From the NCBI GenBank assembly GCA_016203265.1, contig JACQNB010000055.1, positions 1-9,926 of the forward strand: a stretch of DNA of 9,926 nt. The letters are read 5' to 3'. The position numbers and the translations under genes were made by a program. Positions within the stretch are counted from its first letter, which is position 1. The number at the start of each line of letters is the position of its first letter. The notes below the pieces were generated by a model that was given only the letters and a program-made list of their open reading frames with translations, did no database searches and was not told where the DNA came from. Below, piece by piece: positions 1 through 5,850 of this stretch. Source of the stretch: Candidatus Woesearchaeota archaeon. GTDB lineage: Archaea; Nanobdellota; Nanobdellia; Woesearchaeales; ARS49.

Positions 1-1
1 G

Positions 2-448
2 TTCGGCGAGCACCAGTGGGCTGACACCGGCATTTTCAAATTCCTCGAGGCGTTACCATCTGAACTGCTGAAGCGCAAGATTGGCTTCCACACGCCTTCC
101 GAAGCGGCAAAATTGAAACCCGTTGCCACCTTGGACGTGCCGCAGCTTGTGTCGTGGGCTGATGTGGAGCGCGATGTCTCGGCGTGGCTTGGGAACTCGA
201 TGCAGTTGTCCGCCAGTCATCAGTTGTACTCATTGCTTCCGTTGGTGAAGTACGACAAGAAATTACTCGAGCAGTGGCGCAAGCTGAGCACGAGCGACCA
301 CTTCTACTATATGTGCACGAAGTGGTTCAACGACGGCGACGTGCACGCCTACTTCAACCCCTACGAGACGCCGTACGACGGCTTCATCACGTTCATGAAC
401 GCATTGAAAGATCTACAACAACGCACCCAGCACTGGGTGACGACCTGA
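2..448 (+). CDS. GH57 alpha-amylase-type glycosidase, 3' part
   Basis: This is the C-terminal 148 residues of a glycoside hydrolase family 57 enzyme; the gene begins before the window and the frame is open from base 2. Visible residues begin FGEHQWADTGIF, which follows the fourth conserved GH57 motif (the family's D-Y-E-T-FGEH block). The catalytic Asp and the nucleophile Glu should therefore lie just upstream, outside the window. Later come SWADVERDVSAWLGN and a tail with DHFYYMCTKWFNDGDVH and YFNPYETPYDGFITFMN, typical of the alpha-amylase/alpha-glucan branch of the family. No signal peptide can be judged. The family hydrolyses or transfers alpha-glucan chains, probably here in the cytoplasm on a glycogen-like polymer. 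It stops at TGA 446-448, eight bases before the first DUF5752 gene, so the two are probably co-transcribed. Exact specificity (amylase versus glucanotransferase) cannot be read from this part. Confidence 0.9.
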   Translation, partial: FGEHQWADTGIFKFLEALPSELLKRKIGFHTPSEAAKLKPVATLDVPQLVSWADVERDVSAWLGNSMQLSASHQLYSLLPLVKYDKKLLEQWRKLSTSDHFYYMCTKWFNDGDVHAYFNPYETPYDGFITFMNALKDLQQRTQHWVTT

Positions 449-456
449 GGTGAAGA

Positions 457-750
457 ATGAAAGGAAAGACCACTCCGTTGCTCGCGAACTGTCCGGACAA
501 GCACCAGTTCCGCACCATCCATGGCGCAGTCTTCCGCAACTACGCGGACCTGCTCGATGGGTTGAAGCGGATGGATGACGCCACGTTCCGGGCGCACGTC
601 AACGAGGGGAAGAACGACTTCAAGAACTGGGTCCTGCACGTGTACTCGGACGAGAAGCTCGCGAAGGACTTCGAGGCGCGCCCCACACGGCTGACGATGG
701 CGCAGAACACGGCACGGAGACTGAAGGCATTGGCCTTGGAGCATGGATGA
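457..750 (+). CDS. DUF5752 protein, copy 1 (97 aa)
   Basis: Small soluble protein that is essentially one DUF5752-type domain (residues about 17-75). It has the core seen in all three local copies: a G-containing turn (IHG), a helix (YADLLDGLKRM), then HVNEGKNDFKNW at residues 47-58 and a following SDEKLAKDF helix. The invariant part is V-N-x-x-K-N-D-F-x-x-W. No signal peptide or membrane segment. The ATG start is supported by GAGGTGA at 447-453, which straddles the stop of the GH57 gene. The domain's biochemical function is not known to me. Position directly behind a GH57 gene and near a debranching enzyme suggests an accessory role in alpha-glucan metabolism; this is inferred only from context. 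It is the shortest copy and diverges most at the N-terminal strand (QFRTIHG instead of F-x-x-K-D-G). Confidence 0.88.
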   Translation: MKGKTTPLLANCPDKHQFRTIHGAVFRNYADLLDGLKRMDDATFRAHVNEGKNDFKNWVLHVYSDEKLAKDFEARPTRLTMAQNTARRLKALALEHG

Positions 751-940
751 CACACACTGCGTTGAAAGCCAACCTCGAAGCGCGAGTACCCAGACCAAAG
801 GGTCCAGCAGGGGAACGCTTGCGACGAGCATGAAGCGATGCAAGCGTTACGAGCGCGAGGCGTTCAACGCCCGACTACGAACAGGCAACGGTGCGTTAGC
901 TTTAAAAATGAAGAAGGCTTTAACGAGCATAAAGAGGTGA
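747..940 (+). other. ATGA-linked micro-ORFs or decayed gene relic between DUF5752 copies
   Basis: This stretch has no convincing full gene. It holds a 28-residue frame (747-833) starting in an ATGA overlap with the stop of copy 1, and a 36-residue basic frame (830-940) starting in another ATGA overlap. The first begins M-T-H-T-A-L, resembling the M-N-H-P-A-L start of copy 3; both genes carry CTGCGTTGAA exactly 10 bases after their ATG (757-766 and 1306-1315). The second contains REAFNARL followed by a lysine-rich tail. Either these are tiny coupled proteins, or they are the worn start of a fourth duplicated DUF5752 gene. The segment's end also holds the likely promoter and ribosome binding site of the next gene, which favours a partly non-coding spacer. 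Confidence 0.35.
901..908 (+). promoter_or_regulatory. Probable archaeal TATA box for DUF5752 copy 2
   Basis: TTTAAAAA within GCTTTAAAAATG. A transcription start about 25 bases downstream falls near 930, leaving a short leader that contains GAGGTGA at 934-940 before the GTG start at 946. It would let copies 2 and 3 be made separately from the GH57 transcript. The call rests on pattern and spacing only. Confidence 0.5.
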
Positions 941-945
941 AATGG

Positions 946-1299
946 GTGAAAGCGAAGAAGCATCAATTGCAAGCAGCGAAGAAAGCTGTCAGCAAAGGAG
1001 CGCAAGCAGTCGTCACTCTCAAGACTTCCATCACCGGCCACGCGCCTGAAGAAAAGACGTTCGTACTGAAGGACGGACGCAAACTGCGGACGCTGTATGA
1101 ACTGATTGATGAACTGGAAACCATGCCGGACGCGCTGTTCCACGAATTCGTGAACGGAAACAAGAACGATTTCGCGGCATGGATTGAAGGCGTGTTCAAC
1201 GAAAAGAGCCTCGCTGATGAGTTGCGCAAGCTGCAGTCGCGCTTCGACCACCAACGTGCCATCTTGAAACACCTGGTGCGCGAATTGAGGAAACGATGA
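946..1299 (+). CDS. DUF5752 protein, copy 2, with Lys-rich N-terminus (117 aa)
   Basis: One DUF5752-type domain (about residues 38-95) behind a basic N-terminal extension (residues 1-20, Lys/Ala/Gln-rich, likely helical). The core reads FVLKDGRKLRTLYEL, then FVNGNKNDFAAW at 68-79 and NEKSLADEL, ending in a charged helix LVRELRKR. The frame stays open upstream to an ATG at 838. I choose GTG 946 because GAGGTGA (934-940) sits five bases before it, and the upstream part of the frame looks non-coding. An ATG at 942 is in another frame that soon stops. No membrane segment. The basic extension could bind RNA, a charged polymer or the membrane surface, but this is speculative. The stop overlaps the next start as ATGA (1296-1299), so copies 2 and 3 are probably translationally coupled and may form a complex. 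Function inferred only from neighbours. Confidence 0.87.
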   Translation: MKAKKHQLQAAKKAVSKGAQAVVTLKTSITGHAPEEKTFVLKDGRKLRTLYELIDELETMPDALFHEFVNGNKNDFAAWIEGVFNEKSLADELRKLQSRFDHQRAILKHLVRELRKR

Positions 1300-1994
1300 A
1301 TCATCCTGCGTTGAACGACGTGCGGAACGAGAACGCGTTCAACATCAAGGACGGCGGCAAGCTCAAGAACCTGTACGAGCTGGAACGTGAATTACGACGA
1401 TTGTCGAAAGACCAGTTCTCGCACCACGTCAACGATGCCAAGAATGATTTTTACAACTGGATCTATCACGCGGTCAAGGACGACCAATTGGCGTTACGGT
1501 TGGCGAAACTGAAAGACCAGAAGAAGATGGCTGACGTGATCGAAAAGAGGATCGGCGAACTTGAGCGATTAAACGTCACCAAGAAACAAGCGGTGCAGAA
1601 GAAGACGTTCTCGTCGCTGAAACGCATCGCTTCCAAGCCCGTCACCAACGTTGAAGTGGATGCGAAGCCGTTGAAGCACGAAGTCGTGGTTGACCGGTTG
1701 CTGCCGTCGCTGGCTCCGCTCCCGGACGAATCGTTGCTGCCGAAGCCCGTCATCACGGCAGCGGATGTTGAGGAGAAGCTGCGCGCGCGGCTCGCAGAAC
1801 TGCGCCAATCGACGCCGTTCGCGCCTGAATCATATTATCAGAGCGCGGAACATGTCGCCGAGGACTCAGCTGCCCCGAACATGGAGATGCCGACACCTGC
1901 AGAACCGTATGCGGTGCATCCGGCCGTGCATTACACCTTGCTGCTGTTGGGCGGCGTTATCGCGGGACTGGTCATCGCGAGATTCTTTATCTGA
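1296..1994 (+). CDS. DUF5752 protein, copy 3, with C-terminal membrane anchor (232 aa)
   Basis: Three-part protein. Residues 1-75 are a DUF5752-type domain with FNIKDGGKLKNLYEL and HVNDAKNDFYNW (44-55). Residues 75-205 are a charged, then Pro/Glu/Ala-rich linker with helical stretches (about 77-105 and 155-172). Residues about 211-231 are one hydrophobic helix (YTLLLLGGVIAGLVIARF) ending at the C-terminus. There is no signal peptide, so it should be tail-anchored with the domain in the cytoplasm. Start: ATG in an ATGA overlap with copy 2, with GAGG at 1287-1290. The linker and anchor are absent from copies 1 and 2, suggesting that one member of the set positions the others, or their glucan/enzyme partner, at the membrane; this is an inference. 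It is the last gene of the plus-strand cluster and faces the SIMPL gene tail-to-tail. Confidence 0.9.
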   Translation: MNHPALNDVRNENAFNIKDGGKLKNLYELERELRRLSKDQFSHHVNDAKNDFYNWIYHAVKDDQLALRLAKLKDQKKMADVIEKRIGELERLNVTKKQAVQKKTFSSLKRIASKPVTNVEVDAKPLKHEVVVDRLLPSLAPLPDESLLPKPVITAADVEEKLRARLAELRQSTPFAPESYYQSAEHVAEDSAAPNMEMPTPAEPYAVHPAVHYTLLLLGGVIAGLVIARFFI

Positions 1995-2025
1995 CACGGG
2001 ACATGCACGCGTGAAGTTGGTAAGC

Positions 2026-2042
2026 AAATAAAAAAAAATAAA
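2026..2042 (-). terminator. Poly-T terminator after the SIMPL gene
   Basis: On the minus strand a run of T broken only by two A residues begins two bases after the SIMPL stop codon. Such T tracts directly after a stop are the usual archaeal termination signal. On the plus strand the same bases are an A-run, so it is not a terminator for the DUF5752 operon, for which I see no clear T tract. Confidence 0.6.
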
Positions 2043-2043
2043 C

Positions 2044-2769
2044 CTACTTCAGCTCATACACGACATTCACCGTTTTCTGGACGTTCACGTCGCTCGGCAA
2101 GACTTCGACCGCCTTCGCGATGCTGCCGCTTTCGGCCATCATGACGTCACGGCCGTACACCGGCCACGGCGGGTAATAGTCGCTTTCCTGGATTGACAGC
2201 ACCTTGCCCAAGCGAGCGCCGGCAGTTGCGGTCAAGGATTCAGCCTTCTGGCGCGCGTCTGCCACGGCGAGGATTCGCACCTGATTGTCATACGCTTTGC
2301 GCTTTGCATCGGTCAGGCCGAACTGCACGTTCTGGACCAGCCCGTTCTGGCCGCCGATGGCGTCAACGACAGCCCCGGTCTTGGTCAAATCCTTGACCGT
2401 GACTTGGATGCTGTGCTGGCCCTTGTAGCCCTTGATCCGGTTTTCGCCCGTTTCGGGGTTCCACTGGTAGTCCGGATACACGTTGAAGCCGGTCGACTGG
2501 ATGTCCGCATCGGCGATGCCTTGCGCCCGGATGGCGGCAAGCACCTTCTCGGAGTTCTTGCTCAACGTGTCCTGCGCCGCGCTCGCATCCGCGCCCGAGC
2601 TTTCCACGAGCACCCAGATGTCTGCCTTGTCCGGGGAGACTTTCATCTCGCCCAGTCCGGACACGGAAATCGTGTTCTGCTCAATCGTGCCTTGGTTCTG
2701 CCAAAACACGAACGCGAGCAGCACGATGGCCGCGATCGCGACGATCCAAGGAAGATTGTTTTTTTCCAT
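2044..2769 (-). CDS. Membrane-anchored SIMPL (DUF541, YggE-like) protein
   Basis: 241-residue protein with one N-terminal hydrophobic helix (residues 7-23, no lipobox), then a SIMPL/DUF541 domain from about residue 33 to the end. The hallmark ISVSGLGEMKVSPDKADI is followed by the long helix DTLSKNSEKVLAAIRAQG and the DIQSTGFNVYPDYQW segment; the second half has DAIGGQNGLVQNVQFGL and ADARQKAESLTATAGARLGKV. The helix should hold the domain outside the membrane. SIMPL proteins form oligomeric rings, and bacterial relatives are linked to oxidative-stress defence, but their molecular activity is poorly known. Start: a GTG at 2778 is possible, but GGTGA (2775-2779) fits the ATG at 2769 with five-base spacing. 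It has its own promoter and terminator, so it can be expressed alone downstream of the winged-helix gene. Confidence 0.93.
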   Translation of the reverse strand: MEKNNLPWIVAIAAIVLLAFVFWQNQGTIEQNTISVSGLGEMKVSPDKADIWVLVESSGADASAAQDTLSKNSEKVLAAIRAQGIADADIQSTGFNVYPDYQWNPETGENRIKGYKGQHSIQVTVKDLTKTGAVVDAIGGQNGLVQNVQFGLTDAKRKAYDNQVRILAVADARQKAESLTATAGARLGKVLSIQESDYYPPWPVYGRDVMMAESGSIAKAVEVLPSDVNVQKTVNVVYELK

Positions 2770-2800
2770 AGTAATCACCCGTTTCCTGGTAAGACTGCTT

Positions 2801-2809
2801 TTTATAAAA
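2801..2809 (-). promoter_or_regulatory. TATA box of the SIMPL gene
   Basis: TTTTATAAA on the minus strand, within CTTTTATAAAAAGC. A start site about 25 bases downstream falls near 2780, giving a leader of around 11 bases that contains the GGTGA ribosome binding site. Position and sequence fit the archaeal consensus well. Confidence 0.65.
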
Positions 2810-2836
2810 GACGTTGGAATTAATAAGGTTTTTGCC

Positions 2837-3406
2837 TTACCTGTGGTGCAAGAATTGACTGTATTTCTTCCGCTGATAGTACGAATACGCGAGCATCATC
2901 ACTAAGAGCGCAAGCCAGATGAAATAGGCGATGACGCCCCACGGGATTGACGGTTGCGCAACCAGAGAGCCTGCCTGCGCATCCATCGCAAGCTGCGCTG
3001 ATTCTGCCATCGCAGGAGTGGATACCATCTCCGCAGACTTCATTGCCACGGGTTGCGGATTCAGGAACGGCTCCACGAACGGACGCACGTAGCCGACAAT
3101 GCCCCCAACGGCGCTCAAGACGAGCAACGCGAGCGTGATGAAAAAGCGTTTCTCTTCCGGATCAAGAATGGCTTTCCCCTTTTGCGTCAATTCGTAATAC
3201 TTCCACTTATGACCGTCATCCTTCTTGACGACCAAACCTGCCTTGACAAGTGCCGTGAGATGCTCATTGACGCTCGGGTCTTTCATCTCCAGTTCTGCGG
3301 CCAATTCAGACTGCATCTTCCGTCGCTGGTGCAACGACTTCAGGATCTTGATTCTCGTTTCAGCGGCCAATGCCTTGAAGCTTTCGCGGTCGAGCGTGAT
3401 GTCCAT
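2837..3406 (-). CDS. Membrane-anchored ArsR-like winged-helix regulator
   Basis: 189 residues. The N-terminal part (about 1-82) is an ArsR-type winged-helix DNA-binding domain: FKALAAETRIKILKSL, the recognition region ELAAELEMKDPSVNEHLTAL, and a wing with HKWKYYELTQKG. Two hydrophobic helices follow (about 88-107 and 156-177), separated by a 48-residue Met/Ala/Pro/Gln-rich loop, and the protein ends in a basic cytoplasmic tail (QRKKYSQFLHHR). Both ends should be inside and the loop outside, the plan of a one-component membrane sensor. No metal-binding Cys pair of classical ArsR is present; the protein has no cysteine at all. No ribosome binding site precedes the ATG at 3406, and a TTAAAG element about 27 bases upstream would allow a leaderless message. 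The downstream gene encodes the SIMPL protein, a plausible target together with itself. Confidence 0.88.
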   Translation of the reverse strand: MDITLDRESFKALAAETRIKILKSLHQRRKMQSELAAELEMKDPSVNEHLTALVKAGLVVKKDDGHKWKYYELTQKGKAILDPEEKRFFITLALLVLSAVGGIVGYVRPFVEPFLNPQPVAMKSAEMVSTPAMAESAQLAMDAQAGSLVAQPSIPWGVIAYFIWLALLVMMLAYSYYQRKKYSQFLHHR

Positions 3407-3414
3407 GAGAAAAA

Positions 3415-3431
3415 CGAACGAACGAACGTTC
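3415..3431 (-). repeat. GAAC/GTTC tandem repeat and palindrome, candidate operator
   Basis: On the plus strand, three GAAC units are followed by GTTC, so the last two units form the perfect 8-base palindrome GAACGTTC (3424-3431). It lies in the 26-base gap just before the winged-helix ATG and overlaps or abuts the only TATA-like element there, the expected place for an autoregulatory site. The SIMPL promoter region (2780-2836) shows no clear second copy, so any control of that gene would have to use another site or read-through. Confidence 0.4.
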
Positions 3432-3437
3432 TTTAAG
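3431..3437 (-). promoter_or_regulatory. Weak TATA-like element of the winged-helix gene
   Basis: CTTAAAG on the minus strand, overlapping the stop codon of the preceding gene, centred about 27 bases before the ATG at 3406. The spacing suits a leaderless transcript and the gene lacks a ribosome binding site, but the sequence is a weak match. The gene could instead be read from the upstream promoter. Confidence 0.3.
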
Positions 3438-4086
3438 GTTGCGGTTTCAGGCAGTCCTTGCTCAACACTTCCGGGGAGGGATTGAACCCGGTGAGCACGT
3501 GCTTGATGCCCGCGACATTCCTCGGATTCGTGTAAATCGCCCGGATGACCGACAACGGAATCGAGCGCGCGACATAGTGCCGGTTATCATCGACCAGGAT
3601 GACGCCGCGTTCGGGAAGCGACAGCAGCGCGACGTGCTTGGCCGCCTTGAGCGTGTCGGACAACGGCAGCGTCGTCGGATGGACCTGGACGTGCAATTCA
3701 ACCAAGTCATCCCAATAAGCATTGGCCTGTGCCTCGCTCTCCCGTTCCAGGACTGACAACGCATAGTGAATGTTTGAGATCTTGCCGAAACAGAGGGGAG
3801 GAATCAGTTCGTACGGTACGGGCTTCACGCCGGCCTGATGGTTACGCGCGATCATCCGCTCCAGCCCCCGCTCGATGGCATGCGCGGTCTTTCTCCCGAA
3901 CTCACCGATGTCAAGACGAAAGCGCGCTTCGAGATTCAATGGTGTCGCGTCCATGGTGATGCCGTTCCCCAACGGAATGCCATGCTCGCGGTACGACCGC
4001 AACAGCGGACAGAGGATTGCCTCCTCGTCCTTGTAAAGAACGACGACGTTCTCGATCGGGCAATAATACGGGATGCGCATCGCCAT
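3433..4086 (-). CDS. Hypothetical protein, 217 aa
   Basis: I do not recognise this family. It is soluble, without signal peptide or membrane helix. The N-terminal half has IPYYCPIENVVVLYKDEEAI and a charged helical stretch (GRKTAHAIERGLERMIARN); the C-terminal half has alternating hydrophobic strands and helices, notably HVALLSLPERGVILVDDNRHY around residues 170-188 and SVIRAIYTNPRNVAGIKHVLTG. The V-I-L-V-D-D-N strand end hints at a nucleotide- or phosphate-binding Rossmann/HAD-like fold, but no DxDxT motif is seen, so no function is assigned. Cysteines (9, 27, 97, 212) are scattered. ATG 4086 is chosen; another ATG lies two codons in. There is no ribosome binding site, but a TATA element about 27 bases upstream suits a leaderless message. 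It lies between the debranching enzyme (30 bases upstream) and the winged-helix gene (26 bases downstream). Confidence 0.8.
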   Translation of the reverse strand: MAMRIPYYCPIENVVVLYKDEEAILCPLLRSYREHGIPLGNGITMDATPLNLEARFRLDIGEFGRKTAHAIERGLERMIARNHQAGVKPVPYELIPPLCFGKISNIHYALSVLERESEAQANAYWDDLVELHVQVHPTTLPLSDTLKAAKHVALLSLPERGVILVDDNRHYVARSIPLSVIRAIYTNPRNVAGIKHVLTGFNPSPEVLSKDCLKPQP

Positions 4087-4106
4087 GGAAACGCGGAGAG
4101 AAACCC

Positions 4107-4117
4107 GCTTTAAAAAT
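4107..4117 (-). promoter_or_regulatory. TATA box for the 217-aa gene
   Basis: ATTTTTAAAGC on the minus strand, touching the stop codon of the debranching-enzyme gene and centred about 27 bases before the ATG at 4086. This predicts a leaderless transcript, in line with the missing ribosome binding site. Confidence 0.5.
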
Positions 4118-5850
4118 CATCCGACACGGATGAGCTCAAGCAACGTCGCGGCAGACCAGAGCTGTGCATTGCAGCCGACGCTGGACCGATGGGCAGCGCT
4201 GCTCAACTCGCCGGCGTGGCCGGAAACGCCGAGCTCGAAGAGTTCAGTGAGGCTTGCCGTCCGAACCGCGTCAATCTGTTTCTTGTATCGTTTCTTGTCA
4301 ATCATGTACATCGCAATCGCGGCAAGGTTGTTGAGCCAGAACCACGAGTCGCCGTTATGGTAGCTCAAGGCGTTCTCTCCAGTGCTCGTTGGCTGGTAGG
4401 CGGGATGCTTCGTGTCGATGGTCGCCAATCCCCCCCAGTCAAGCCACAACGCGTCCAAGGCCTTGTCGATGACGTTGGTCCATTCCTGTTTCGTGAGCAA
4501 TGCAGGATAAAAATAGACAGCAAGGAAGAGGTTGGGGCGGAGAATAGGGTCTTCCTTGCCGTCTATGAGCGTGGTGTGTTTCAGGAAATCGCGTCGTGTC
4601 GCGAGTTTGAGCTGGAGTTCACGAAAGTCAGGCTTGCCCTGCAGCGCGCCGAGCAGTTTGAGCATCGAGAGCGTCATCGCCTGGATCTCGATGCGTGCGC
4701 CGTCACGGGAAATCGAGTCCATCCACGTCTCGTTCGCGTTGGTGAGGATGAGCCCGTTTTTTGCGTGGTCCTTGAAAAGAAGGTTGATACACGTGCGCAG
4801 TTTCTGCTCCACAAACGCCAAGTCCTTGCTTGAGACGTACGTCTTGAGTTTGCGTTCTTGTTCAAGCAGTGCGAGGAACTCTGCGATGCGCAAGAACAGC
4901 CAGCCCGGAGCGTCCGCTGCCGGAATGCCCTGAGGTTTTGACGCAAGCGTTGCGCCATCGAGCGCCTCCAAGTGCTTCCACAACAACGTCTTGACGGTTG
5001 CGAATTCCTTGTTGAGCATCAACGCCTTTGCCGCGACGAGTTCGTCACGGCTCCACACGTCGACAAACCATGGCAATCCCGCACGAAAGCCTTCCGGCGT
5101 GCGCAATGCGTCAATGGCCGCGATGGCGCAGGCAGCTTCGACTGACTGTCCCTTGATGAGTTTTGCAATTCTGTCTTCCTTTGCCTTTCTGAGCTTTTTT
5201 CTTTGCGCGTACACGTTGATGGCCGTCTCGATGGCGGCCATCTTGTTGGTCGAGAACGCGAACACGACGTCCTTGCACCTGAGTTTTGCCGCGATAAAGA
5301 CGCCGCGCGACCACGGCCATGACTTTCTGGCGTTGTCTGCCGCGTAGAACTGTTCTTTCCACTGTTCGATGGGCTGGTAACCGAGACCTTCGCCGAACGC
5401 GGCAAGATAGAGCGTGTACTCGGATGCATCCTTCATGCCGTCTCTGGCATCGTTGCGTTTCAGGCACGTGAACACGAGACAGCGGTGCTCGACACCCATC
5501 ACGAACGAACGCCCCCACTGGCGGTTGTCGAAAAGCGCTTTCGCGTCTAAGGCGAGCGTGAGTTGGCTTGCGCTCGCTTGTTCGAGCACCAACGCATCAT
5601 AGGCATCAGGCATCCACGTTGTCACATTGTTGCGCGTGACACTGGACAAGGCGTTCGTGGCTGACGTGATGGGACCGATGTCAATCGATTCAATGATTTT
5701 GTAGACTTTGTCCGCCTTGAAGAAGACGCCTTCATACCGGCTTTGGTTGTTGCCGAAGATGGCGAACGCGCCCTTTTGGTTGGTGTTGAGAAAGACGCCT
5801 GCGTGTTGCGTTACTTTCGCGCGCTTTCCGGCCTTGATGGTGACGTTCAT
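4117..5850 (-). CDS. Amylo-alpha-1,6-glucosidase (glycogen debranching enzyme)
   Basis: 577-residue archaeal-type debranching enzyme that removes alpha-1,6-linked glucose at branch points of glycogen-like alpha-glucan in the cytoplasm. Residues about 1-210 form the N-terminal beta-rich domain; about 230-577 form the (alpha/alpha)6 catalytic barrel of the GDE C-terminal family (GH133-like). Barrel signatures are GLPWFVDVWSRDELVAAKAL (258-277), ETWMDS (374-379), RIEIQAM (386-392), GENALSYHNGDSWFWLN (491-507) and GCNAQLWSAATLLEL (559-573). The acidic residues in the WSRDE, ETWMD and GEN blocks are the catalytic candidates. The frame is open back to 5934, but ATG 5850 is the start: it forms an ATGA overlap with the nucleotidylyltransferase stop, has GAGG at 5857-5860, and MNVTIKAG fits the family start. 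The length is near that of archaeal homologues. It is translationally coupled to the upstream gene, and the GH57 gene shares the pathway. Confidence 0.92.
   Translation of the reverse strand: MNVTIKAGKRAKVTQHAGVFLNTNQKGAFAIFGNNQSRYEGVFFKADKVYKIIESIDIGPITSATNALSSVTRNNVTTWMPDAYDALVLEQASASQLTLALDAKALFDNRQWGRSFVMGVEHRCLVFTCLKRNDARDGMKDASEYTLYLAAFGEGLGYQPIEQWKEQFYAADNARKSWPWSRGVFIAAKLRCKDVVFAFSTNKMAAIETAINVYAQRKKLRKAKEDRIAKLIKGQSVEAACAIAAIDALRTPEGFRAGLPWFVDVWSRDELVAAKALMLNKEFATVKTLLWKHLEALDGATLASKPQGIPAADAPGWLFLRIAEFLALLEQERKLKTYVSSKDLAFVEQKLRTCINLLFKDHAKNGLILTNANETWMDSISRDGARIEIQAMTLSMLKLLGALQGKPDFRELQLKLATRRDFLKHTTLIDGKEDPILRPNLFLAVYFYPALLTKQEWTNVIDKALDALWLDWGGLATIDTKHPAYQPTSTGENALSYHNGDSWFWLNNLAAIAMYMIDKKRYKKQIDAVRTASLTELFELGVSGHAGELSSAAHRSSVGCNAQLWSAATLLELIRVG

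Noticed and set aside
361..843. 160-codon minus-strand frame across the GH57 end and DUF5752 copy 1
   Set aside because: It lies opposite two well-supported genes and mirrors their codon structure. The protein is low in recognisable order, with runs of Val/Leu/Arg typical of antisense shadows.
862..885. GGCG-TTCAA-CGCC hairpin resembling a tRNA T-arm
   Set aside because: The loop is five rather than seven bases, and no acceptor, D or anticodon arms can be folded around it.
847..1304. Minus-strand frames of 113 and 141 codons opposite DUF5752 copy 2
   Set aside because: The plus strand has a clear paralogous domain and a good ribosome binding site. The antisense products match nothing I know.
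2770..2778. GTG start three codons earlier for the SIMPL gene
   Set aside because: The GGTGA that overlaps this GTG is better used as the ribosome binding site of the ATG at 2769.
4189..4833. 214-codon plus-strand frame inside the debranching gene
   Set aside because: It covers conserved catalytic blocks of the enzyme on the other strand. Long antisense frames are expected in GC-rich coding DNA.
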